Positions 25,779 through 34,634 of a stretch of DNA of 64,000 nt are shown here, one piece after another. This DNA is from Youngiibacter fragilis 232.1 (GTDB lineage: Bacteria; Bacillota; Clostridia; Clostridiales; Clostridiaceae). A program made the position numbers and the translations under genes. The DNA lies in contig NZ_AXUN02000215.1 in the NCBI RefSeq assembly GCF_000495435.3, positions 1-64,000 on the forward strand, in the 5' to 3' direction. The notes below the pieces were generated by a model, which saw only the letters and a list, made by a program, of their open reading frames with translations, made no database searches and was not told the origin of the DNA. The number at the start of each line of letters is the position of its first letter. Position 1 is the stretch's first letter.

Positions 25779-26624
25779 ATGAAATGGAGAGACAGGTCAG
25801 GGAGCGGCAATGTCAGAAGAAGCAGCGGCGGGGGATCCGGCGGCAGGGTCGCAGCCGGCGGAGGGATCGGCATTATCCTTCTTCTTATCATCACGCTTCT
25901 TGGAGGCGGTGACCTGGGGTCACTGTTCCAGAACTCGGCTGTAGATCCAGGCACAAACCAGTCTGTAGAATGGACTGCTGAGGAAGAGGACATGGCGGAT
26001 TTCTTCTCGGTCATCCTCAAAGATACCGAGGTTGTCTGGGGAGACGTATTCAAAGCCAGCGGAAGGCAATATGTCGAGCCAAAGATGGTCATATACTCAG
26101 GCAGCATACAGTCGGCCTGCGGTGTAGCAGGTGGGTCTTCCGGACCGTTCTATTGCCCGACAGACCAGACGATATACATGGACCTTACCTTCTACAAGGA
26201 GCTACGGACCAAGTACAAGGCGCCCGGTGATTTCGCCATGGCATACGTAATAGCCCACGAGGTGGGACACCATATACAGAACCTTACAGGGATACTCGAC
26301 GAGATGGAAAGGATCAGACAACAGGTAAGCAAGACCGAATATAACGAGTACTCGGTGAGGCTCGAGCTGCAGGCTGACTACCTTGCGGGAGTCTGGGCCA
26401 ACCATGTCCAGGGCAAGGGTTACCTTGAGGAGGGTGACATCGAGGAAGCCCTCACGGCAGCGAACGCAATAGGTGACGATACCCTTCAGAAGCAGTCCAT
26501 GGGCTACACGGTACCTGACAGCTTCACCCACGGCACATCGGAGCAGCGGGTGAACTGGTTCTACAAGGGATACAAGCTTGGTGACCTGTCCGGATCGGAC
26601 ACATTCGGAACAGATGACCTGTAA
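25779..26624 (+). CDS. YpfJ/zinicin-type neutral zinc metallopeptidase
   Basis: A 281-residue membrane-anchored protein of the YpfJ (putative neutral zinc metallopeptidase) family. A basic, glycine-rich N terminus precedes one transmembrane helix at about 28-43. The protease domain then carries HEVGHH at 160-165 and a downstream LELQADYLAG with the third zinc ligand. Topology suggests an extracytoplasmic active site. The start at 25779 follows AAAGGAGG; an upstream ATG at 25743 has no such site. It may be in one transcript with the small membrane protein 80 bp downstream. Confidence 0.88.
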   Translation: MKWRDRSGSGNVRRSSGGGSGGRVAAGGGIGIILLLIITLLGGGDLGSLFQNSAVDPGTNQSVEWTAEEEDMADFFSVILKDTEVVWGDVFKASGRQYVEPKMVIYSGSIQSACGVAGGSSGPFYCPTDQTIYMDLTFYKELRTKYKAPGDFAMAYVIAHEVGHHIQNLTGILDEMERIRQQVSKTEYNEYSVRLELQADYLAGVWANHVQGKGYLEEGDIEEALTAANAIGDDTLQKQSMGYTVPDSFTHGTSEQRVNWFYKGYKLGDLSGSDTFGTDDL

Positions 26625-26703
26625 CATTTCAGCAAGGATTTAGTGACCTATTTCCTCAACAGTGGTATCATATCCAGTGTAGAACAATTTAAAGGAGCAT
26701 CTG

Positions 26704-26925
26704 ATGGATACAATGACACTCATACGGAACCTGCTTCTCATCGGAGTACTAATGGGGGTAGGCTTCTCAGGCCTTGCTTTCTGGAAGCTCTATGAGCAGA
26801 GGCCCGCAAACAGGAAGAACGTGAACATACTTAAAATGTCCAATCCGAAGCAGCTTAGGCATTTCGGTATAGTCTCGCTGGCTGCAACACTTGTGCTTAT
26901 CGTCATAGTGATGCTTATCTGGTAG
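26704..26925 (+). CDS. Small membrane protein, two helices
   Basis: A 73-residue protein with hydrophobic segments at about 8-27 and 54-72 and a basic loop (RPANRKNVNILK) between them, so both ends probably lie on the same side. AAGGAGC precedes the ATG. It is followed by a good terminator. No family is recognised. Confidence 0.6.
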   Translation: MDTMTLIRNLLLIGVLMGVGFSGLAFWKLYEQRPANRKNVNILKMSNPKQLRHFGIVSLAATLVLIVIVMLIW

Positions 26926-26939
26926 GACTGCAGAAAATC

Positions 26940-26970
26940 AAGGAGGTCTTATCCAAGTAAGGCCTCCTTT
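26940..26970 (+). terminator. Terminator after the small membrane protein gene
   Basis: AAGGAGGTCTTA-TCCAAG-TAAGGCCTCCTT stem followed by TCACATTT; the T-run is weak but the stem is strong. Confidence 0.65.
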
Positions 26971-27039
26971 CACATTTCAAATATCCTCCAGACCAGCCGG
27001 TAATTATTGAACCTGAATAGAATAAAGGGGATGATATCA

Positions 27040-27447
27040 TTGGGAACCAACGAAATCCTTGGCGGTGGAGGCTTCCATCACGTTTCGATCAACGCATATG
27101 ACCTTAACAGATCCGTGTCCTTCTACACTGACGTGCTCGGTTTCAGGAAAGTCATGGAGTTCAACTCTGGTAACAGGTCCTGCATCATGCTCGATTCAGG
27201 GGATGGTGCATGCCTTGAGCTTTTTTCAGGAGGTACCCCTGATGAGAAGGCAGGCTGGTCAGAGCTTCATATCGCTCTCCGAACTGCTGACACAAGAGCA
27301 GTACTCGAAAGGGTAAGGGCTTCTGGAATGAAAATAACCATGGAGCCTGAAGACATGGTTCTTCCAGGCGATCCTCCGAAGCCGATAACGATTGCCTTCT
27401 TCAAGGGGCCTGACGGTGAACTGGTTGAGCTTTTCCAGGAAAGATGA
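27040..27447 (+). CDS. VOC family (glyoxalase-like) protein
   Basis: A 135-residue vicinal-oxygen-chelate fold protein. The pattern GGGFHHVSINAYDLNRSVSFY-TDVLGF opens the first beta-alpha-beta-beta-beta unit. WSELHIALRT starts the second, and FFKGPDGELVELFQ closes with the usual Glu ligand. The metal positions His (FHHVS), Glu (CLELF), His (ELHIA) and Glu (VELF) are present, so it may be an active lyase or dioxygenase. The start at TTG 27040 is chosen from the spacing of AAAGGGG upstream and is not certain. Confidence 0.82.
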   Translation: MGTNEILGGGGFHHVSINAYDLNRSVSFYTDVLGFRKVMEFNSGNRSCIMLDSGDGACLELFSGGTPDEKAGWSELHIALRTADTRAVLERVRASGMKITMEPEDMVLPGDPPKPITIAFFKGPDGELVELFQER

Positions 27448-27450
27448 GAG

Positions 27451-27477
27451 AGGGCAGGAAGCAAAACTTCCTGCCCT
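27451..27477. terminator. Bidirectional terminator, VOC gene and cofactor operon
   Basis: AGGGCAGGAAG and CTTCCTGCCCT form a perfect 11-bp stem between convergent genes. It ends the long tup-moa operon on the minus strand. Confidence 0.88.
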
Positions 27478-27480
27478 AAT

Positions 27481-28170
27481 TCATCTTATCTCAATTATGT
27501 CGTATTCCTGCTCCAGAAGGTCTATCCTCAGTATCCTGTTCCTCAGGAGACTTCCTCTTCCTATGATTACCTTAAGGACTTCACCCGCCTCTATTGAGGC
27601 GACAAGGGCAGGCGTGAAGGACGGATTGCCCAGCTGCTTCTCTATTCCCTTGCTCGTTCCGGCATTTTCAGGATAAAGCAGACTTAAGGTGTCATCTCCG
27701 GGGAGGATCGTCGAAACCTGTCCATACCAGCCTGCGATGGCTCCATGGATGAGTGGTATCTCTTCCCTTTTGCAGGCTTCCTGAAGCATGAGCCTCGTCC
27801 CGATGCTGTCCAGGGCATCAACTACGACGTCATGGCCACGGACAATTCCACCGGCATTTTCTTCATCCAGGAAGACATTCAAAGGATAGACAGCAACGTC
27901 AGGATTGATGAGGTTCACCCTCGCTTCTGCCGCTCCGGCCTTGCCGGTCCCTATGTTTCCAGGATATGAGAGGAGCTGCCTGTTAAGGTTGGTCTCATCG
28001 AACACATCGCCGTCCACAGCTGTTATCTTCCCGATGCCAAGCCTTGCCAGAAGCTCGATGATATAACCTCCGAGACCTCCGCATCCGATCACGCAGACGC
28101 TGCTTGACCTGACCTTTTCCATCTCCTCAAGTGAAAGCATACCTATGTTGCGCTCATATCTCCTGACCAT
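27481..28170 (-). CDS. ThiF/MoeB/HesA family adenylyltransferase
   Basis: A 229-residue E1-like enzyme that adenylates the C terminus of a ubiquitin-like sulfur carrier. The nucleotide loop GCGGLGGYIIE and VDGDVFDETNLNRQ are typical, as is DVVVDALDSIGTR. The CxxC zinc motifs of MoeB are not seen, which resembles HesA/TcdA-like or short MoeB proteins. As the last gene of the pterin-cofactor operon it probably activates the MoaD-type carrier, but no MoaD or MoaE gene is in the window. Confidence 0.85.
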   Translation of the reverse strand: MVRRYERNIGMLSLEEMEKVRSSSVCVIGCGGLGGYIIELLARLGIGKITAVDGDVFDETNLNRQLLSYPGNIGTGKAGAAEARVNLINPDVAVYPLNVFLDEENAGGIVRGHDVVVDALDSIGTRLMLQEACKREEIPLIHGAIAGWYGQVSTILPGDDTLSLLYPENAGTSKGIEKQLGNPSFTPALVASIEAGEVLKVIIGRGSLLRNRILRIDLLEQEYDIIEIR

Positions 28171-28185
28171 AATATCCCCTTTCGG

Positions 28186-28623
28186 CTATTCTGCCAGGAG
28201 GCTGATTTCATCACCGGGCCTTATCACACCGTTTCGAAGTATCTTTGCGAATATGCCTTCACGAGGCATTATGCAGTCCCCAACCATCTTCATTATCTGG
28301 CAGCCCCTGTGGCACTCCTTGCCAATCTGGGTAACCTCCATGAGGACCTCACCTATCTCCAGCCTGGTGCCTACAGGGAGAGTGAAGAGCTCAATACCTT
28401 CAGTCGTCAGATTTTCCGCGAACTTTCCTGATGTCAGCTCAAGTATCCCCTTTGCGCTCATCTTATCAATGCTTTCCTGTGCCAAAAGGCTTACCTGCCT
28501 GTGCCAGTTTCCGCTGTGGGCATCACCCTTCATTCCAAGGTCAATTTCAAATTCCCCCATCTCAACCGGAGTCTTGATTACTCCCTTCCTGTCGCTTATG
28601 TTTACCGCTACTACCCTTGCCAT
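28186..28623 (-). CDS. MOSC domain protein
   Basis: A 145-residue single MOSC domain, related to the C-terminal domain of molybdenum cofactor sulfurase. It has MGEFEIDLGMKGDAHSG, the conserved Cys in GKECHRGCQI, and a G-I-FAKIL closing strand. Such proteins are thought to bind or carry sulfur or cofactor during Moco/Tuco maturation. It overlaps the 3' end of moaC by 13 bp, so the two are translationally coupled. Confidence 0.88.
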   Translation of the reverse strand: MARVVAVNISDRKGVIKTPVEMGEFEIDLGMKGDAHSGNWHRQVSLLAQESIDKMSAKGILELTSGKFAENLTTEGIELFTLPVGTRLEIGEVLMEVTQIGKECHRGCQIMKMVGDCIMPREGIFAKILRNGVIRPGDEISLLAE

Positions 28624-29105
28624 CTGTCTTCCCCCTGCCTTTCAAAAGTACCGGATTTTCCGCCGGTTTTCCTAAGGACCTTGATGTCCTCTATTATCAT
28701 GTTCTTGTCAACTGCCTTGCACATGTCAAATACCGTAAGGCATGCGACTGAAGCTGCAGTAAGGGCTTCCATTTCCACTCCGGTCTTCCAGACGCACCTG
28801 ACAGTCGCCCTTATCTCTATGGAGCATCTCTCCAAATCCGGATAAAGCTCAACAGTGACTCCATCCAGAGGCAGGTTATGGCACATTGGTATCAGTCTGT
28901 ATGTATCCTTCGCCGCCATTATTCCGGCTATCCTTGCAGTCGACAGCACATCCCCTTTAGGAAGCCCGTTGCTTACAATGAGGTCAAGTGTCTTCCTGTC
29001 CATGAGTACCCTTCCTGAAGCTGTTGCCTCCCTTACGGTATGCTCCTTTCCGGAAACATCAACCATCCTTGCATTGCCCTTTTCATCTATATGGCTCAGT
29101 TCCAT
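28611..29105 (-). CDS. moaC: Cyclic pyranopterin monophosphate synthase MoaC
   Basis: Converts the MoaA product to cyclic pyranopterin monophosphate. At 164 residues it is normal in length. Conserved parts are the opening LSHIDEKGNARMVDVS, the GKGDVL-like PKGDVLSTARIAGI, the catalytic IPMCHNLPLDGV and the KTGVEMEALTAAS region. It lies two bases downstream of moaA. Confidence 0.95.
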   Translation of the reverse strand: MELSHIDEKGNARMVDVSGKEHTVREATASGRVLMDRKTLDLIVSNGLPKGDVLSTARIAGIMAAKDTYRLIPMCHNLPLDGVTVELYPDLERCSIEIRATVRCVWKTGVEMEALTAASVACLTVFDMCKAVDKNMIIEDIKVLRKTGGKSGTFERQGEDRWQG

Positions 29106-29107
29106 TG

Positions 29108-30067
29108 TCAGCCTCCTATCATGCTCATTTTTCTTGATGATGAGAAGCCTTCCTCGAAATTGTGGCCCCTTGGCTTGCTGTATATTATCTCCTCGATCTT
29201 TTCATCGAATTCCTCTATCGGCATATCAAGGAATCCCCTGATGTCGATTTCCCCGTTGTGGCCAAGGCACGGCCTTATCTTACCATCAGATGTGAGCCTT
29301 ATCCTGTTGCAGTCTCCGCAGAACTTGTGGCTCATGGGAGATATGAATCCAACCTTTCCAAGGTATCCGTCAATGCCGTAATAGGTTGCCGGGGCGCCCT
29401 TGTCTGTTTTCTTAAGGAATTTGAGGTACGGCCTTGCCTCTATGACCTCATCGCTGTACATGATCTTGTCCTTGTTCTTTTCGCCGTAGAAGCCTATCGG
29501 CATTAGCTCTATGAACCTTACCTCTATTGGCTTGTCCTTGGCAAGGGCTATCAGGTCATCTATCTCATCATCGTTGATGTCCTTGATCAGCACGGTGTTC
29601 AGCTTTACAGGTATAAGACCGAGCTCAAGGGCCTTGTCAATCCCCCTGAGGGTCCTTGTGATGTCCCCTCCCCCGGTAATATAGCTGAACTTGTCTGCCT
29701 TCAGCGTATCGAGGCTTATGTTAAGCCTGTTCAGCCCTGCAGCCTTAAGCTTTTCAGCCATGGTGTCCAGGTTTATCCCATTTGTAGTCATGGAAATATC
29801 CTCGATTCCCGGAACCTTTGCGATCCGCTCTATGATTTCACAGACATCAGGCCTTACGAGGGGCTCTCCTCCTGTTATCCTTATCTTCCTTATGCCGATC
29901 TTCGCCATCGCCTTAACTATCTTCTCGATCTCTACAGGTGACAGGTAGTTTGCACCCTTGTCGCAAAGAAGCTTCCCGTCAGGATTGCAGTATATGCACT
30001 TCAGGTTGCAGTTCTCCGTTACAGATATCCTCAAGTATTCTATAGATCTCCCGTACTGGTCTATCAT
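29108..30067 (-). CDS. moaA: GTP 3',8-cyclase MoaA (radical SAM)
   Basis: Radical SAM enzyme that starts pterin synthesis from GTP. The N-terminal cluster motif CNLKCIYC is present. The second cluster is bound by CGDCNRIRL and the following CLGH cysteine. The chain ends in the conserved GG pair needed for the reaction. About 319 residues. The start at 30067 follows GAAGGGGGAAAT; a longer frame to 30121 lies over the end of the upstream gene and is rejected. Confidence 0.95.
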   Translation of the reverse strand: MIDQYGRSIEYLRISVTENCNLKCIYCNPDGKLLCDKGANYLSPVEIEKIVKAMAKIGIRKIRITGGEPLVRPDVCEIIERIAKVPGIEDISMTTNGINLDTMAEKLKAAGLNRLNISLDTLKADKFSYITGGGDITRTLRGIDKALELGLIPVKLNTVLIKDINDDEIDDLIALAKDKPIEVRFIELMPIGFYGEKNKDKIMYSDEVIEARPYLKFLKKTDKGAPATYYGIDGYLGKVGFISPMSHKFCGDCNRIRLTSDGKIRPCLGHNGEIDIRGFLDMPIEEFDEKIEEIIYSKPRGHNFEEGFSSSRKMSMIGG

Positions 30068-30080
30068 TCTATTTCCCCCT

Positions 30081-31985
30081 TCAAAGGATGGTCCCGCATC
30101 CTTCGGTGCTGTAGCCTCCAAGCTCCATAAGCTTATCCCTGAATTCCCCGGACTTGATTATACCAAGGAAGTCACGTATTATTGGTGAATCCATGTATTC
30201 TGCAGGAGCTATGAAGTCATACTCCTCATCGCATATCGGTATGAAGTCCAGCCCGTAGATCTTTGCCGCAGAAAAAATACCCATTCCGCAGTCCGCGCTT
30301 CCTGTCGCAACCTGGATGGCTACAGACATGTGCGTAAGCTCCTCCCTGTCATAGCCATAGATGCTATCCCTGTCAATTGTGCCGTTCTTTAATAGGTAAT
30401 CAAGAAGTATCCTTGTACCTGACCCCTTCTGCCTGTTCACGTACCTGAGTCCGTCCCTAGACAGGTCCTCCACTCCCTTCAACCCGAGTGGATTACCCTT
30501 TGCTATCATGAGGCCCTGGCTTCTTTTGACTCCTTTTATCCTTACGATATCCTGTCCCTTCAGGTACTTTTCGATATATGCCCTGTTGTATTCTCCGGTC
30601 TCCTCATCGAGAAGGTGGATTCCTGCCACATGCGCCTCACCGCGCTTTATCGCCATTATTCCACCCATGCTGCCTACATGGGATGAGCTTACATACCTCT
30701 CGGGATTCCTTTTCCTCATGAGGTCGTATGCCACATCTATGAGAGGGTCATGGCTTCCCGTCATGACAAGCGTATTCTCGATCTCCTTCTCCGTCTTCAG
30801 AAGCTCAAGCTCGATCTCCTCCGAAGCCTCGATGCCCTCGGTGTTCATCGGTACTGTAAACAGGGCATCCGCCTTCACGAAGGATGAGACAACTCCCGCA
30901 CCTCTGCTTAGAGGTGTTGCGATAAGCTTTCCGCCTACCCTTCCAAGCTTCATCCTGACATATTCCTCATACTTGAGGGTTGACATCAGCCTTCTGGAAA
31001 GCACCGCCCTTATCTTGGGATATGTCCTCAGTGGCGATTTTATGACAGTTTCAAGGATCTCCTTCACTATCTTCTCAAGCACGATTATACCCGATACGGG
31101 GTATCCCGGAACACCTATGACAGGCTTTCCATATATTGTCCCAAGTATGGTAGGCTTGCCTGGCTTTATAGCTATCCCGTGCACATGCACTTCACCAAGC
31201 TCACCTATTGCCATGGATGAATAGTCATCCCTTCCGGCAGATGAGCCTGCGTTGAGTATCACTATGTCGCACTCGGAAACAGCTTTCTCCAGAGCCCCCT
31301 TGATAAGTTCATACCTGTCGGGAACAATGGGGTATGTTACAGGGATCCCTCCCCATCTCCTTACCATTGCTGAGAATATGGTTGAGTTGAACTCAAGTAT
31401 CTCTCCAGGCAGGGGATCAGCCTTAGGTGCGACTATCTCATCTCCAGTAGGGATTATCCCGACCCTCGGAAGCTTCCAGACTTCAACCTGTGATATTCCG
31501 CCTGCCAGCATCGCACCCATTGTCGAGGGCTCTATCCTAGTGTTTGAAGGGACGACCATCTCATCCTGGCAAAGGTCTTCACCCACCTGCCTTATGTGCT
31601 GCCAGGGCGCTGCTGCTGCAATAATCCTTACCGTATCCTCATCGATGTCAATGACATCCTCCACCATTATAACTGCATCCCGTCCATCAGGAAGGGGGTC
31701 GCCGGTATCAACCACCTCGTAGCCCTTACCCTTTTTCAGAACAACAGGAGTCGTGTCAGTAGCCCCGAAGGTGTCATGGGCGTTCACGGCGATTCCGTCC
31801 ATGGCGCTGGCGTTATAGTGCGGAGAAGAAATCCTCGCATAAACCGCACTGCTGGTTATCCTGTCAAGAGCGGATGGGACATCTGCAGTTTCAGTCCCCA
31901 GACTGAAGCCTTCCATCTGCAGTTTGGACTTGTAGTAGGCAAGAGCCTCGCCGAGCTCCTTGTTTTCAAGATAAGAGTAATTCAT
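30081..31985 (-). CDS. MoeA domain fused to a PBP-like substrate-binding domain
   Basis: A 634-residue fusion. Residues 1-400 are a MoeA molybdotransferase, with the MPT/metal site in NASAMDGIAV, GDEIV and NAGSSAGRDD and the conserved GKPTILG. Residues about 400-634 form a periplasmic-binding-like domain of the type found in ModE/LysR relatives (GTRILLDYLL, HMSVAIQVATGSADCGMG). This fusion is known in anaerobes and archaea. The PBP domain may sense an oxyanion. It is 11 bp downstream of the second moeA gene. Confidence 0.88.
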   Translation of the reverse strand: MNYSYLENKELGEALAYYKSKLQMEGFSLGTETADVPSALDRITSSAVYARISSPHYNASAMDGIAVNAHDTFGATDTTPVVLKKGKGYEVVDTGDPLPDGRDAVIMVEDVIDIDEDTVRIIAAAAPWQHIRQVGEDLCQDEMVVPSNTRIEPSTMGAMLAGGISQVEVWKLPRVGIIPTGDEIVAPKADPLPGEILEFNSTIFSAMVRRWGGIPVTYPIVPDRYELIKGALEKAVSECDIVILNAGSSAGRDDYSSMAIGELGEVHVHGIAIKPGKPTILGTIYGKPVIGVPGYPVSGIIVLEKIVKEILETVIKSPLRTYPKIRAVLSRRLMSTLKYEEYVRMKLGRVGGKLIATPLSRGAGVVSSFVKADALFTVPMNTEGIEASEEIELELLKTEKEIENTLVMTGSHDPLIDVAYDLMRKRNPERYVSSSHVGSMGGIMAIKRGEAHVAGIHLLDEETGEYNRAYIEKYLKGQDIVRIKGVKRSQGLMIAKGNPLGLKGVEDLSRDGLRYVNRQKGSGTRILLDYLLKNGTIDRDSIYGYDREELTHMSVAIQVATGSADCGMGIFSAAKIYGLDFIPICDEEYDFIAPAEYMDSPIIRDFLGIIKSGEFRDKLMELGGYSTEGCGTIL

Positions 31986-31996
31986 CGTAAGCCCTC

Positions 31997-33226
31997 CTAA
32001 AACACCATAACGTCAACCATCTGGCCTCTTGCCACACCCTCGCTGCCCCTGCTGATATGGATGTATCCATGCGAGGTAGTTAGTGTAGATATCATCCCTG
32101 ATTTACCGAAGACTGGACTTGCATATGCTTTCCCGTCCTTCTCATAGAGCGTTACGGAAAGGTATTCCTCCCTGCCCTGGTTCGAAGGATAATTCGTATC
32201 CATTTCAGCTCTGACAGATTCTTCAAGGCTGCCGGACCTTCCTTCCATCACCTCAACCAGTCTTCTTACAAAGACATTGAATATGACATATGCTGAGGCC
32301 GGGTGTCCAGGCAGTCCGATCACAGCCTTTGTTCCGACCCTTCCAAGTATTGTCGGCTTTCCAGGCTTCACTGCGATTCCATGGACCAATACCCCTGGCT
32401 CTCCAAGGGAATCGATGACCTTCACGGTAACATCCTTTGTTCCCATTGAGCTTCCGCCTGATACGACCACTATGTCGCATACCTCCATTGCCCTTTTGAC
32501 TGTATCGTTGATCTCATCGAATCCATCCCTGACGATCCCGAAAAGCACCGGATCAAGTCCCATCCTCTGTGCCGACGCGTATACGGCATAGCTGTTGATG
32601 TCCCTAACCTGGGCGCCCTCTGGTATCGTTCCGATCGGAACTACCTCGTCACCTGTGGATATTATCCCGATCCTTAGCTTTTTCCTTACAAGGACCTCTT
32701 CATAGCCTAAGGCTGCCATCATACCGATGTCCTGGCTCCTGAGTTTCTGCCCTTTTTCAAGGACCACGCTGCCCTGTCTGACATCATCACCTCTGTATAC
32801 AAGTCCGTTGCCTGGAGCACAAGGCTTGTTTATGAATATGTCACCATCACCGAAATCCTCGGTATACTCTACCATTACCACTGAATCAGCACCTTCAGGC
32901 AGCTCTCCTCCCGTAGGTATATAGGCTGCTGTATCGGATTTTATCGCGAATCCGGGTTTTTCACCCATCCTGACTTCTCCGACGATATTCAGCTGGCATG
33001 GCATTGATTCACTCGCCCCGAAGGTATCCTTCGCCTTTACGGCATATCCATCTACAGATGACCTGTGAAATGCAGGTATGTCGCTATCTGAGACCAGGTC
33101 TTCATCAAGCAGCCTTCCCAGCGCATCAAGTATGGATACTTTCTCACTCCCGGGGTCAGTGTCCCTGAAATTGTCATATATTATCCCGAAGGTCTCTTTG
33201 ACGCTCTTTACTTCAAACATCCTCAA
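31997..33226 (-). CDS. moeA: Molybdopterin molybdotransferase MoeA
   Basis: A 409-residue MoeA that inserts molybdate or tungstate into adenylated pterin. The conserved stretches HRSSVDGYAVKAKDTFGA, EGADSVVMVEYTE, GDEVVPIG and VSGGSSMG are all present, as is KPGKPTILGRV. With the adjacent MoeA-PBP fusion there are two MoeA paralogues, common in anaerobes that handle both tungsten and molybdenum. Its start overlaps the end of the tupC gene by 14 bp. Confidence 0.93.
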   Translation of the reverse strand: MRMFEVKSVKETFGIIYDNFRDTDPGSEKVSILDALGRLLDEDLVSDSDIPAFHRSSVDGYAVKAKDTFGASESMPCQLNIVGEVRMGEKPGFAIKSDTAAYIPTGGELPEGADSVVMVEYTEDFGDGDIFINKPCAPGNGLVYRGDDVRQGSVVLEKGQKLRSQDIGMMAALGYEEVLVRKKLRIGIISTGDEVVPIGTIPEGAQVRDINSYAVYASAQRMGLDPVLFGIVRDGFDEINDTVKRAMEVCDIVVVSGGSSMGTKDVTVKVIDSLGEPGVLVHGIAVKPGKPTILGRVGTKAVIGLPGHPASAYVIFNVFVRRLVEVMEGRSGSLEESVRAEMDTNYPSNQGREEYLSVTLYEKDGKAYASPVFGKSGMISTLTTSHGYIHISRGSEGVARGQMVDVMVF

Positions 33227-33923
33227 TTCTCCAATTCCTGAAATACTTCATTGTCTCCTCGTTCTGCGGGTCCTTGAGCAGCCTTGACGGATGCCCCCAC
33301 TCAAGTATCCTTCCTCCGCTCATGAACACGATAAGGTCTGCAAGCCTTAAGGCCTGCGAGGGATTATGAGTTGTCATTATTACAGTCGCACCGCTTCTTT
33401 TGTTGACATCCCGTATCAGGCTCTCCATAAGCTCTGCACCCTGTATGTCTGTTGCAGATGATGGCTCATCCAGTACCAGAAGGTCCTTTTTCATTACAAG
33501 CGTCCTGGCCAGTGTCACCCTCTGGGCTTCACCTCCGGACAGTGTCCTTGTCTTCTTGTCGATGAACGCCTCCATTCCAACACGCTTCAGCGCTTCAAGT
33601 GCCATGGCTTCCTTTTCAGCCTCCGAATATCCCTTCCCATGGAGTCCGAGAAGCACATTCCGCCTGACAGTCATGTCAAAGAGGTATGAGCTTTGCGTTA
33701 GATGTGCAATCCTGTCATGGGGTATCTGCCTTTCACCATCATATAGGATATAGTCCCCTTCCTCACTCTCGAGTCCTGAGACCGCTCTCAGTAGTGTTGT
33801 CTTCCCAGCACCATTGAGACCGATCACAGCTGCTATTGTTCCGCTTTCAACCACGAGGCCCTCAGCATCCAGAATGGTCCTGCCATTCCTTTGCCTTCTA
33901 GCTTTCCTGACTTCTATCTTCAT
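33213..33923 (-). CDS. tupC: ABC transporter ATP-binding protein, tungstate/molybdate type
   Basis: A 236-residue ATPase of an oxyanion importer. Walker A is GLNGAGKTT, the signature is LSGGEAQRVTL, Walker B is LLVLDEPSSA and the H-loop His lies in TTHNPS. The neighbours are a TupA-like binding protein and a permease, so TupC is the likely identity; a WtpC/ModC assignment cannot be wholly excluded. The start overlaps the end of the permease gene by 26 bp. Confidence 0.88.
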   Translation of the reverse strand: MKIEVRKARRQRNGRTILDAEGLVVESGTIAAVIGLNGAGKTTLLRAVSGLESEEGDYILYDGERQIPHDRIAHLTQSSYLFDMTVRRNVLLGLHGKGYSEAEKEAMALEALKRVGMEAFIDKKTRTLSGGEAQRVTLARTLVMKKDLLVLDEPSSATDIQGAELMESLIRDVNKRSGATVIMTTHNPSQALRLADLIVFMSGGRILEWGHPSRLLKDPQNEETMKYFRNWRIEDV

Positions 33924-34614
33924 TGGTCCTCCTCTCCTGGATAAGGCTTATGCCCCAGTTTACCGCAAATGCAATCAGGAGCAGAACCAGACCTAGTGCA
34001 AGAGCCATCCCATAATTTCCCTTGCCTGTTTCAAGCAGTATTGCAGTTGTCATTACCCTTGTCTTGAACTGGATGTTCCCTCCGACAAGCATTATCGCAC
34101 CAACCTCTGCTATTGCCCTTCCATATCCTGCAGCTACAGCGGAAAGGACAGGATAGCGGCATTCAAAGAGCATCAGGAGGTCTGTCTTACCCTTCCCGAG
34201 ACCAAGCCCCCTGCAGGTCTCCCTTATCGGGACAACCTTGAGCCGGATACCGGAAATCGTAAGGCTCGCTATGATTGGAGTAACAATCATAACCTGTGCG
34301 ATCACCATTGCAGGAAGGCTGTACAGGAGCCTAAAATCTCCCAGCGGACCTGTCCTTGTAAGCAAAAGATAGACGAAGAGACCCGCCACAACAGGCGGAA
34401 GTCCCATAAGGGCATTCAGCGCTCTTGTGACGAATCTCTTCAATCTGAATTCAGTGGTTCCAACAAGCATTCCCAAAGGGACCCCTATGAGAGTTGAAAT
34501 CAGAGTGCTTGACAAAGTCATGACGAGAGTAAGCCCAATAATCCCATACAACTCACTGTCAAATCCAACTATTAGATTCCAAGCCTCAACGAGTCCCTTT
34601 GTTATGCCGATCAC
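33898..34614 (-). CDS. tupB: ABC transporter permease, tungstate/molybdate type
   Basis: A 238-residue membrane protein with about five or six helices. It carries the EAA loop (CRGLGLGKGKTDLLMLFE and GYGRAIAEVGAIMLVGGN), the contact with TupC. The residues after the loop match the TupB/WtpB subfamily. It lies 20 bp downstream of tupA and is translationally coupled to tupC. Confidence 0.88.
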   Translation of the reverse strand: MIGITKGLVEAWNLIVGFDSELYGIIGLTLVMTLSSTLISTLIGVPLGMLVGTTEFRLKRFVTRALNALMGLPPVVAGLFVYLLLTRTGPLGDFRLLYSLPAMVIAQVMIVTPIIASLTISGIRLKVVPIRETCRGLGLGKGKTDLLMLFECRYPVLSAVAAGYGRAIAEVGAIMLVGGNIQFKTRVMTTAILLETGKGNYGMALALGLVLLLIAFAVNWGISLIQERRTNEDRSQES

Positions 34615-34634
34615 TGTGTCTCACCAATCTTTCA

